Assembly: GCA_025929895.1 (NCBI GenBank)
Contig: JAICPI010000016.1
Span: 1 to 45,707 of the forward strand
Direction: 5' to 3'
Length of the DNA: 45,707 bases
Source: Thermoleophilia bacterium
GTDB lineage: Bacteria; Actinomycetota; Thermoleophilia; Gaiellales; Gaiellaceae
Part shown: positions 27,453 through 34,869 of the stretch, in pieces
How positions within the stretch are numbered: the first letter of the stretch is position 1
Layout: the number at the start of each line of letters is the position of its first letter
The notes under the pieces: generated by a model
Seen by the model: the letters and a program-made list of their open reading frames with translations, nothing else
Databases searched by the model: none
What the model was told of the DNA's origin: nothing
Translations under genes and position numbers: made by a program

Positions 27453-28283
27453 ATGTCGTTGGAGATCGACCTCTCCGGCCGCGTGGCGCTCGTCACCGGC
27501 GGGTCGCGCGGGCTCGGTCGCGCCGACGCGCTCACGCTCGCGCGCGCCGGCGCCGACGTCGCGATCGCCGACATCCAGGTCGAGTCGGACGAGTCGGACG
27601 TCGCGGAGTGGGGGCCGCTCGCACTGGTCGCGAAGGCGCAGGGGATCGTCTACACCGAGTCGACCGCGCGCGAGATCGAGGAGCTCGGCCGCCGCGCGCT
27701 CGCGATCAAGTGCGACGTGACCGATCGTGCGCAGGTCGACGCGACGGTGGCGCGCGTCGTCGACGAGCTCGGCTCGCTCGACATCCTCGTCAACAACGCG
27801 GGCACGCTCGACCACGCCGCCCAGTTCCCGAAGCAGTCGTCCGAGCTCTGGGACCGCGACCTCCGCGTGAACCTGACCGGCGCGTTCAACTGCGCGCAGG
27901 CGGCGTGGCCGCACATGCAGGAGCGCGGCTGGGGGCGGATCGTGAACATGGCGTCCGTCGCGGGCACGCTCGGCGGGTTCGGCCAGGCGAGCTACTCGAC
28001 GACGAAGGCCGGCCTGCTCGGCCTGACCAGGACCCTGGCGATGGAGGGCGCCCGGCACGGGATCACCTGCAACGCGATCGTGGCAGGGATCATCGGCACC
28101 GAGGCCTTCCACTTCGCGAACGCCGAGATGAACGAGCGGATCGCGAACCGGACCGTCTTCAAGCGGCCCGGCGACCCCCAGGACGTCGCCAACGCGATCG
28201 CCTTCCTCTGCTCCGACCTGGCCTCGTACGTCACCGGGGTCGGGCTGAACGTGAGCGGGGGGATCGAGCTGTTCGCGTTCTGA
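27453..28283 (+). CDS. short-chain dehydrogenase/reductase
   Basis: A 276-residue classical SDR, a Rossmann-fold NAD(P)-dependent oxidoreductase. Cofactor motif TGGSRGLG at 15-22, NNAG at 114-117, and catalytic S168, Y181 and K185 in the YSTTK motif. Acidic residues after the second strand (DIQ at 40-42) favour NAD over NADP. Its length and the C-terminal VSGGIELFAF segment fit 3-ketoacyl-ACP/CoA reductase-like or 3-hydroxyacyl-CoA dehydrogenase-like members. An insert of about 20 residues after strand 2 (ESDESDVAEWGPLAL) is longer than in minimal SDRs. It lies 156 bp downstream of the dehydrogenase, separated by two hairpins, so it is probably its own unit. Confidence 0.9.
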   Translation: MSLEIDLSGRVALVTGGSRGLGRADALTLARAGADVAIADIQVESDESDVAEWGPLALVAKAQGIVYTESTAREIEELGRRALAIKCDVTDRAQVDATVARVVDELGSLDILVNNAGTLDHAAQFPKQSSELWDRDLRVNLTGAFNCAQAAWPHMQERGWGRIVNMASVAGTLGGFGQASYSTTKAGLLGLTRTLAMEGARHGITCNAIVAGIIGTEAFHFANAEMNERIANRTVFKRPGDPQDVANAIAFLCSDLASYVTGVGLNVSGGIELFAF

Positions 28284-28332
28284 GGAGCCCCTGGGGGCGC
28301 CGCGTCGGCTCGCTACTCTGACCCCTTCTCTC

Positions 28333-30201
28333 GTGGCGGTCAGGGCTCATCGGGGTGCGCTCGGAGTGCGGCGCAGGCGCGCGCGGTCGCGGCTGCTCTG
28401 GCAGGCGCTCGCCGCCGGGATCGCGGTCGTCCTGGCGCTCGTCGCGCTGTTCGGGGCCGTCTTCGCGGGCTCGCCCGCCCGGATCGCGGCGGGGATAACG
28501 ATCGGCGGCGTCAACGTCGGCGGCATGACCCCCGCGGCCGCGCAGCAGCTGCTCGAGCGGCGCGCGGAAGCGCTGGACGACGTCCCCGTCGTGTTCTTCG
28601 CCGGCGGCGAGGAGTGGAAGATCACGCCGCACCGCCTCGGCGTCGAGGCCGACTGGGGCGCCGCGGTCGCCGCGGCGAAGCGCGAGGGCGAGGGCCTCGG
28701 CCCGTTCCGCGGAATCCAGCGCGTGCGCGTCCGCGTCTTCGGGGCCGACATCGCGCCGCCGGCGACCGTCTACGAGCCCGCCCTCGACTACCAGCTCGAC
28801 CAGCTCACGAACGCGATCGACCAGCGCGAGCGCGAGGCGGCGATCGTCCTGAAGCGCCGCGAGCCCGTGCTCGTGGACGGCCGAGCCGGGCGGACGCTCG
28901 CGCGCGAGCGGGCGGCGGCGACGCTCGTCGGCGCGCTCGTGTCGCTCACGCGCGCGAGGACGCCATTGCCCGTCACCGTCCGAGAGCCGACGGTCCGGGC
29001 GGACGACCTGCGGCCCGTGCTCGGGCAGGTGCGACGCGCGCTCTCGGCGCCGGTGCGGCTCGAGCTCGGAAAGAAGTGGTGGCGGATGCGGCCGGTGCGG
29101 ATCGCACGGGTGCTGCTGCTGCCGCACGATGGGCGCCGGACGCTCTCGATCGGCGGTCCGGGCGCCGAGCGCTGGCTGAGGCTCTTCGGCGCGAACGTCG
29201 GAGAGCCGGCGACCGACGCCCGCTTCGTGGCCGGCTCGAACGGCCGCGTCAGCATCGTTCCGCACACCGACGGCATCGCGCTCGACGAGCAGGCGATGCG
29301 CCGGTCGCTGCTCCGCGCCGTGCTCGCCCCGCCCGGGCGACGCGTCGCGACGGTCTCGGTCGGCACGAAGGCGCCGGAGCTGACGACGTCGAAGGCGCGC
29401 GCGATGGGGATCGAGACCGTGCTCGCGTCGTACTCCACGCTCTACTCGGGGTCCGCGGACCGGATCCGCAACCTCCAGCTCGCCGTCTCGCTCCTCGACG
29501 GAACGCTCGTCGCGCCGGGGGGCACGTTCTCGCTCAACGACGCCGTCGGCCCGCGCACGCTCGAGCGCGGCTTCCGGCCGGCGCCCGTGATCATCGGCAA
29601 CGAGTACGAGGAGGACGTCGGCGGCGGTGTCTCGCAGGTCGCGACGACGATCTTCAACGCCGCGTGGGAGGCCGGGCTGAAGATCGTCGAGCGCGCACCG
29701 CACTCGCTCTACATCAGCCGCTATCCGGATGGGCGCGACGCGACGGTCAACTACCCAGACCTCGACCTGAAGTTTCGAAACGACACGCCGCGCTGGCTGG
29801 TCGTCCTCGGCGCGTCCGGGAGCAGCGGGATCGCGATCACGATCGCCGGGCCCGACACGGGCAGGCGGGTCGTGAGCTCGGCCGGGCCGCTCCGGGTGAC
29901 CGGCAACCCGCCGGTCGAGCGGGTCAGGGACCCGAAGCTGCTGATCGGAACGCAGGTGGTCGAGGAGGCCGGGTCGTCGCCGAGCACGATCGCGGTCGAG
30001 CGGACGGTCTACAACCGTGACGGCAGCGTCCTCTACGACGAGACGTGGCGGACGAACTACCGCGGCGAGAAGCGCGTGATCCGCGTCGGCACGAAGAAGA
30101 AGCCCGAGGCGAAGCCGCCGCCGACGACCACGACGCCGACGACCACGGGCCCGGCCCAGACGACGCCCACGCCGCCGCCGCCCCCACCGCCTACTCCGTA
30201 G
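28333..30201 (+). CDS. VanW/peptidoglycan-binding-4 membrane-anchored wall protein
   Basis: A 622-residue protein from GTG 28333. Basic N-terminus, then one transmembrane anchor (about 22-46, LWQALAAGIAVVLALVALFGAVF). Two repeats of a peptidoglycan-binding-4-like domain follow (about 50-350; INVGGMTPAAAQQLL start), then a VanW domain (about 385-520; FSLNDAVGPRTLERGFRPAPVI and GGGVSQVATTIFNAAWEAGL), then a G5-like stretch (EEAGSSPSTIAVERTVYN). It ends in a Thr/Pro tail of about 35 residues. VanW proteins are wall-associated and of unclear function, named after vancomycin clusters. TACTCT at 28314 is 13 nt upstream. Convergent with the thioesterase (11-bp overlap). Confidence 0.9.
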   Translation: MAVRAHRGALGVRRRRARSRLLWQALAAGIAVVLALVALFGAVFAGSPARIAAGITIGGVNVGGMTPAAAQQLLERRAEALDDVPVVFFAGGEEWKITPHRLGVEADWGAAVAAAKREGEGLGPFRGIQRVRVRVFGADIAPPATVYEPALDYQLDQLTNAIDQREREAAIVLKRREPVLVDGRAGRTLARERAAATLVGALVSLTRARTPLPVTVREPTVRADDLRPVLGQVRRALSAPVRLELGKKWWRMRPVRIARVLLLPHDGRRTLSIGGPGAERWLRLFGANVGEPATDARFVAGSNGRVSIVPHTDGIALDEQAMRRSLLRAVLAPPGRRVATVSVGTKAPELTTSKARAMGIETVLASYSTLYSGSADRIRNLQLAVSLLDGTLVAPGGTFSLNDAVGPRTLERGFRPAPVIIGNEYEEDVGGGVSQVATTIFNAAWEAGLKIVERAPHSLYISRYPDGRDATVNYPDLDLKFRNDTPRWLVVLGASGSSGIAITIAGPDTGRRVVSSAGPLRVTGNPPVERVRDPKLLIGTQVVEEAGSSPSTIAVERTVYNRDGSVLYDETWRTNYRGEKRVIRVGTKKKPEAKPPPTTTTPTTTGPAQTTPTPPPPPPPTP

Positions 30202-30604
30202 CCTCCGCGCGCTCGATCGCCTCGACGAGCCACGCCGGCACGCGCGTCGGCCGGTGCGTGAGCGCGTCGACGCAGGCGTGGGCGGTCTCGCCCTCGGCGA
30301 TCCGCGTCCCGTCCCGGTCGATCTCGTAGACGAAGCGGAAGCGGGCGCCGCGGACGTCGCGGCAGCTCGTCCGGATCGTGAGCCGCTCGTCGAAGTGGGC
30401 GGGAGCGACGTAGCGGACGCGCGACTCCGTCACGAACGACTCGATCCCCTGCTCGCGGAGGGTCGGGTACCCGCCCGCGTGGCGCTCGAGGTACTCCACG
30501 CGGGCCAGCTCGAACCAGACGAGGTAGACGCTGTTGTGGACGATCCCCTGCGCGTCGGTCTCGGCGAACCGCACCCGGATCTGAGTCGTCGAGCCCACGG
30601 CCAT
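30191..30604 (-). CDS. hotdog-fold acyl-CoA thioesterase (YbgC/4-hydroxybenzoyl-CoA thioesterase type)
   Basis: A 137-residue thioesterase from ATG 30604 (ATG 30613 and 30637 are also in frame). The entry IRVRFAETDAQGIVHNSVYLVWFELARVEYLER is the signature of this family, with the aspartate and asparagine of the active site; RVRYVAPAHFDERLTIRT and GARFRFVYEI complete the fold. It hydrolyses acyl- or aryl-CoA thioesters; the exact substrate is unknown. The 148-residue version from 30637 would place the start inside the -35 element of the divergent gene. Overlaps the VanW gene's end by 11 bp. Confidence 0.88.
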   Translation of the reverse strand: MAVGSTTQIRVRFAETDAQGIVHNSVYLVWFELARVEYLERHAGGYPTLREQGIESFVTESRVRYVAPAHFDERLTIRTSCRDVRGARFRFVYEIDRDGTRIAEGETAHACVDALTHRPTRVPAWLVEAIERAEATE

Positions 30605-30636
30605 CCCGCCCATCTTCGCCGAGCCCGGCCAGGTCA

Positions 30637-30664
30637 TTGACTTTCATCGCAGAGCTGCTATATA
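30637..30664 (+). promoter_or_regulatory. consensus-like promoter of the DUF2339 gene, leaderless
   Basis: TTGACT (30637-30642), 16-nt spacer, TATATA (30659-30664). The ATG at 30671 lies 6 nt after the -10, at the expected transcription start. The -10 is the centre of a 12-bp palindrome, TGCTATATAGCA (30656-30667). This is the strongest promoter match in the window. Confidence 0.7.
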
Positions 30665-30670
30665 GCAAAT

Positions 30671-32677
30671 ATGCGATACGAGGAGGCGAGGATCGCGCAC
30701 CTCGAAGCGGTCGTCCAGGAGCTGCGCTCCCGGGTCGACTCCCTCGAAGGCCGCGCTCCCGCCCCTCCGAAGCCGGCACCGCCGCCGCGCGAGCCGGTGG
30801 CAGCCCGGGAGACGCCTGCCGCTGCGCCCGGGCCCCCGGCGCCGACGCTGCCAAAGCTCGACCTCGAGGACCTGCTCGGCCGGCGCGTCCTGGGGTGGGC
30901 GGGCTCGATCGCCGTGCTCCTCGGCGTCGTCTTCTTCCTCGCGACCGCCATCCGTCGCGGCTGGATCGACGAGACGACCCGCGTCGCGCTCGCCTATCTC
31001 GGGTCGACGCTGTTGCTCGGCGTCGGCGTCTACCTCTACGAGCGGCAGGGGAAGACACAGGCGGCGCTCGCCACGGTCGCGACCGCGATCGCCGCGCTCT
31101 ACGCCGCGACGACGGCGGGCACGCAGCTCTACGACCTGATCGATCCCGCCGTCGGCCTCGGCGTGGCCGGTCTCGTCGGCGCAGCCGGCACGGCGATCGC
31201 CGTCCGCTGGAGCTCGCCGATCGTCGCGGGTGTGGGGATCATCGGTGCGATCCTCTCGCCCGTGCTCGTCGACGCGGGCACGTCCGGGTACTCGCTCGCC
31301 TTCATGGCGGTCGCGCTGTGCGCCGCGGCCGGGGTGCTCGTCTGGCAGCGGTGGGACTGGCTGGCCGCAGGCGCCTTCGTCACCAGCGTCCCTCAGCTGC
31401 TCTTCTGGCTGTTCGAGGGCGCCGACGACGACATCGTCATCCGACTCGTCGTCCTCGCGCTCTTCTGGGCCGTCTACGTGGTCGCGGCGATCGGCTTCGA
31501 GCTGCGCGTGCCCACCCAGAAGCTGCGCCTGTCGTCCGCGTCCCTCCTGCTCACGAACGCCGTGCTCCTCGCGGGGGCCGGCTGGATCGCGCTCGACGAG
31601 CTCGGTCACGGCGACGTCGCCACGTCGTGGGTGATCGGGACAGCGGTCGCGCACGTCGCGCTCGGCGGGCTCACGGTCCGCGGCCGCAGCTCGCGGGAGA
31701 TCGCGCTCCTGCTCCTCGCGGTCGGCATCGGGCTCTCGGCGATCGGGCTCGCGCTCGCGTTCGACGGGCCGGCGCTCGTCGCCGCCTGGGCGGTCGAGTC
31801 GGTTCTCCTGACCTGGCTCGCCCGCAGGACCCGGGAGGACCGAGGCTACGTCTTCGGAGCCGGCTTCCTGGCGCTCGCCGCGGCGCACACGCTCGCGATC
31901 GACGCCGAGCCGGAGCGCCTGGTCGAGGAACCGGTCGCCTCCGCGGTCGTCGCCGCGTCGCTGGTCGCCGCAGCGGCGTTCGCCTGCGCCCGGCTCTACC
32001 GAGGCCCGTGGGCCGGCTGGAGCCGGGCCTTCGAGCTGCTCGGAGCCGCCGCGCTCGCCTACGTCGTCCCGCTCGCGTTCGAGGGGCTTCCCGTCGTCCT
32101 CGGCTGGAGCGTGCTCGGAGTCGCAGCAGCGGCGGCCGGTCGCCGCCGCGAGCTCGCCGCGCCGGCATACCTGGCGCTCGCGGCTGCGCACGCGCTCGCC
32201 GTCGAAGTCGGCCCGGAGGCGCTGCGGATCGGCGTTGAGGACCTGGTGGTCGCCGCGGTCGCACTCGCCGCCGTCGTCACCGCGCTGGGCGGCGTCCTGC
32301 GTCTCGGCAGCTTCCAGCCCGAGCTCCGTCGCGGGCTCGAGATCGTGGGGGCGGTCGGGGTCGTCTACCTGCCGTCGGTCGCGATCGTCGACCTGACCAC
32401 GACTGGCGAGCTCGACCCGGGCCAGACTCCGCAGGTCCTGCTCTCGGCCTTCTGGAGCGTCGCCGGTCTGGGCGCGCTCGTCTACGGCCTGCTCAGGGAG
32501 GCCCGGCGCTTCCGGCTCGGCGGGCTCACGCTGCTCGGCGTCGCCGTCGTCAAGGTGTTCCTCTACGACCTCGCGTCGCTCGACGAGATCTACCGCGTGC
32601 TGTCGTTCATCGCGCTCGGCCTGCTTCTGCTCGCCGCGGCGTTCGCGTACCAGCGCGTGCGGAAACCGACGCCGTGA
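30671..32677 (+). CDS. DUF2339 polytopic membrane protein
   Basis: A 668-residue membrane protein. Residues about 5-25 form a coiled coil (EARIAHLEAVVQELRSRVDSLEG), followed by a Pro/Ala-rich linker (about 27-62), the DUF2339 entry LGRRVLGWAGSIAVLLGVVFFL, and then some 18-20 hydrophobic segments to the end (rough count). The family is widespread; its role is unknown, though the composition suggests a transport or wall-assembly function. The leaderless ATG sits at the expected transcription start. The stop overlaps the DUF3999 start by 4 bp (GTGA), so the two are translationally coupled, an arrangement I recall for this pair in other bacteria. Confidence 0.9.
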   Translation: MRYEEARIAHLEAVVQELRSRVDSLEGRAPAPPKPAPPPREPVAARETPAAAPGPPAPTLPKLDLEDLLGRRVLGWAGSIAVLLGVVFFLATAIRRGWIDETTRVALAYLGSTLLLGVGVYLYERQGKTQAALATVATAIAALYAATTAGTQLYDLIDPAVGLGVAGLVGAAGTAIAVRWSSPIVAGVGIIGAILSPVLVDAGTSGYSLAFMAVALCAAAGVLVWQRWDWLAAGAFVTSVPQLLFWLFEGADDDIVIRLVVLALFWAVYVVAAIGFELRVPTQKLRLSSASLLLTNAVLLAGAGWIALDELGHGDVATSWVIGTAVAHVALGGLTVRGRSSREIALLLLAVGIGLSAIGLALAFDGPALVAAWAVESVLLTWLARRTREDRGYVFGAGFLALAAAHTLAIDAEPERLVEEPVASAVVAASLVAAAAFACARLYRGPWAGWSRAFELLGAAALAYVVPLAFEGLPVVLGWSVLGVAAAAAGRRRELAAPAYLALAAAHALAVEVGPEALRIGVEDLVVAAVALAAVVTALGGVLRLGSFQPELRRGLEIVGAVGVVYLPSVAIVDLTTTGELDPGQTPQVLLSAFWSVAGLGALVYGLLREARRFRLGGLTLLGVAVVKVFLYDLASLDEIYRVLSFIALGLLLLAAAFAYQRVRKPTP

Positions 32678-33843
32678 AGACGGTCGCGGTGCTCGCGCTC
32701 GGGCTCGCTCTCAGCGTTCCTGCCGACGAGCTCCGGTACGAGCGCGCGCTCCCCGACGAGGTCGCCGGCGGCCGCGTCGCGTTCGAGCCCGACGGCGCCA
32801 TGCTCGCCCACACGCGTGACGACTTCGCCGACCTCAGGGTCGTGGACGCCGACGGCGCGCAGGTGCCCTGGCGGCGCGTCCCCGCGACGCAGCTCGGGCG
32901 AGCGCCGGCGAGCGTGCTGAACAGTGGCAGACGCGGCGACGCTGCGGTCGCGCTTGTCGACGTCGGCTCGCCGCGCCGTTTCTACGAGCGTCTCGAGCTC
33001 GAGATCGCCGGCGCGAACTTCGTCGGCAGGGTGACCGTGCGGGGTGGGGACCGGCGTCTCGGCCCGTACACGCGGCTCTCCACGACGACGGTCTACGACG
33101 TGCGCGGCGCGCAGGCGGCACGCAGCACGACGGTCGTCTTTCCGGCGACGGACTTCAGATACCTCGAGCTCCGCGCGACGGGCGTCGGGCGGATCGTCGG
33201 CTCGACCGTCCTCGGCCAGTACGAGCGACCGGAGCTCGTGCGTCGGAGATTCGGCTCGGTCGCCGGCCCGGAGGAGGCGCGTGCCACCGTCGTCACCCTC
33301 GACTTCGGCGTCGCAGGCGTGCCCGTGACGGAGCTCGACGTGTCGGCGTCGGACGCGCGCTACGACCGGCTCGTTCGTGTCGAGGCTTCCGTCGACCGCG
33401 ACGTGTGGACGCCCGTCGCGGCGGGGCGCATCCGACGCGCGCCCGGCGAGCTCTCGCCTCGGGTGGGCGTCTCGTCGCGAAGCCGCTTCCTGCGCGTGCG
33501 CATCGAGAACGGCGACGACCCGCCCCTCGCCGGCGTTCGCGTTGACGCCTACGGCCCGTCGTTCGCACTGATGGTCGAGCCGGGCCATCCGCCGCCGCTC
33601 AGGCTGCTGTACGGCTCGCCCTCGGTCGACGCTCCCAGCTACGAGTTCGCCCGCCTGCCCGCCGAGCGGCCGACGGAGACCCTGCCGCCCGCGCGGCTGC
33701 CGCCGGAGCGTGCGAACGCCGCGTTCGAGCTCCCGGCCGAGTCGTTCGGCCAGCGCCACCGCTGGCTCGTCCAGGCAGCGCTCGCGCTCGCCGCCGCAGT
33801 CGTCGGGATCGCGGGACTGCTGGCGCTGCGGCGCCGGGCCTGA
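32674..33843 (+). CDS. DUF3999 exported protein, partner of DUF2339
   Basis: A 389-residue protein with an N-terminal signal (KTVAVLALGLALSVPA) and one C-terminal transmembrane segment (about 365-385, WLVQAALALAAAVVGIAGLLALRRR). Between them is a beta-rich extracellular region with repeats of discoidin/galactose-binding-like strands (LRVVDADGAQVPWRR, RVTVRGGDRRLG, LDFGVAGVPVTELDV). It is probably anchored at its C-terminus with the bulk outside. GTG start overlaps the DUF2339 stop (GTGA at 32674-32677). The pair may form a membrane complex; function unknown. Confidence 0.85.
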   Translation: MKTVAVLALGLALSVPADELRYERALPDEVAGGRVAFEPDGAMLAHTRDDFADLRVVDADGAQVPWRRVPATQLGRAPASVLNSGRRGDAAVALVDVGSPRRFYERLELEIAGANFVGRVTVRGGDRRLGPYTRLSTTTVYDVRGAQAARSTTVVFPATDFRYLELRATGVGRIVGSTVLGQYERPELVRRRFGSVAGPEEARATVVTLDFGVAGVPVTELDVSASDARYDRLVRVEASVDRDVWTPVAAGRIRRAPGELSPRVGVSSRSRFLRVRIENGDDPPLAGVRVDAYGPSFALMVEPGHPPPLRLLYGSPSVDAPSYEFARLPAERPTETLPPARLPPERANAAFELPAESFGQRHRWLVQAALALAAAVVGIAGLLALRRRA

Positions 33844-33863
33844 CGGGTCGGCTGCGGCGGCGG

Positions 33864-34019
33864 CTAGGCGGCCGCGCGTCGAAGCGGCTTCTCGTCGAGA
33901 ACGCGCTTGCAGGCAGTGCAGACCCTGCGCTCGATCTCGTACGGGACGCCGCTACGCTGCCGGATGGCGTGGAGCGTGACGCTCGTGTGCTTGTGGGGGC
34001 GGGAGTGCTGCACCTTCAT
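33864..34019 (-). CDS. 51-residue basic protein with a CxxC motif
   Basis: A small gene: ATG 34019 to TAG 33864. Starts MKVQHSRPHKHTSVTLHAI, with four histidines and several lysines and arginines, and ends with a single CTACKR (CxxC) and a basic LDEKPLRRAAA tail. It could bind zinc through two Cys plus His, or nucleic acid. TACTTT ends 6 nt upstream, so it looks leaderless. It faces the L,D-transpeptidase across 64 bp and converges on DUF3999 (20-bp gap). The coding frame extends further upstream, but only this piece has protein-like composition. No family recognised. Confidence 0.6.
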   Translation of the reverse strand: MKVQHSRPHKHTSVTLHAIRQRSGVPYEIERRVCTACKRVLDEKPLRRAAA

Positions 34020-34025
34020 CCTCGG

Positions 34026-34031
34026 AAAGTA
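34026..34031 (-). promoter_or_regulatory. -10 element of the 51-residue gene
   Basis: TACTTT on the minus strand ends 6 nt before the ATG at 34019; TCGAAC lies 16 nt further upstream as a weak -35. Confidence 0.4.
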
Positions 34032-34083
34032 GGACGCTCGTCGGATAGTTCGACGCCTGAAAGGGGGATCGGTTGGTGACGAC

Positions 34084-34869
34084 GTGCGGTTGAGGGCTTC
34101 TTCTTGCACAGTCCTTACAGTTGCCGCGCTCGCGGCTTGCGGCGGCGGCGACGGGTCGAGCGCGCCGCCCGCGCCTTCGACGGCTCCCGCGCCGGTGCCG
34201 GCGCCGCCCAGCGCCGCGCCCCGCTGCGATCCCGGCGAGCACGAGCGGCTCGGAACGGCGACCACGTCGTACGCGGCCGCGGCGCGCCGCCCGATCGCGG
34301 TCCACGCCGAGCCCGGAGGCGCCGTCGTCGAGCGGTTCGGCCGAATCAACCCGAACGGTGTCACCACGGTCTTCGGCGTCCTCGGCCGGCGGGTGGGCGA
34401 GGACTGCGGGCCGAGCTGGTACCGCGTGCGGCTGCCGCGTCGCCCGAACGGGCGCGTCGGCTGGGTCCGCGCCGGCGACGTCGCGATCGCGGAGGTGCGG
34501 ACGCGGATCCTCGTCGACCTCTCGGCACGCCGCGTCACCCTCTACCGCGACGGGCGCAAGCTCGTCTCGACGACGGCCGCGATCGGGTCCACGGCGACGC
34601 CGACGCCGACCGGCTCGTACTACGTCGACCAGCGGCTGCTCTCGGGAGACGCCGGTGGGCCTTTCGGGCCGGGCGCGGTGGGGATCGCCGCGTACTCCGA
34701 GGTGCTGACCGGGTGGACGCAGGGCGGCCCGATCGCCATCCACGGCACGAACCGCCCCGACCTGATCGGCCAGGCCGTCTCGAACGGCTGCATCCGCGTA
34801 CGCAACGACGTTCTGCGGCGGATCTTCGCCGCGACGCCCGAGGGGACGCCCGTCGAGATTCAGTCGTAG
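34084..34869 (+). CDS. L,D-transpeptidase (YkuD), lipoprotein
   Basis: A 261-residue lipoprotein. Signal with lipobox LAAC, lipidated cysteine C19, then a Pro/Ala linker (25-46). An SH3-like region is plausible at about 55-135 (TSYAAAARRPIAVHAEPGGAVV through WVRAGDVA). The YkuD domain (about 138-260) has the catalytic motif H220-G-T and S233-N-G-C236-I-R238. It forms or remodels 3-3 crosslinks in peptidoglycan or attaches proteins to it; a second cysteine pair at C48 and C108 may form a disulfide. GTG start at 34084. Tail to tail with the metallophosphoesterase, 10-bp overlap. Confidence 0.9.
   Translation: MRLRASSCTVLTVAALAACGGGDGSSAPPAPSTAPAPVPAPPSAAPRCDPGEHERLGTATTSYAAAARRPIAVHAEPGGAVVERFGRINPNGVTTVFGVLGRRVGEDCGPSWYRVRLPRRPNGRVGWVRAGDVAIAEVRTRILVDLSARRVTLYRDGRKLVSTTAAIGSTATPTPTGSYYVDQRLLSGDAGGPFGPGAVGIAAYSEVLTGWTQGGPIAIHGTNRPDLIGQAVSNGCIRVRNDVLRRIFAATPEGTPVEIQS

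Noticed and set aside
30636-30647. Third TetR operator before the thioesterase
   Set aside because: Only one half (ATTGACT) is present and it is better explained as a -35 element; the second arm is absent.
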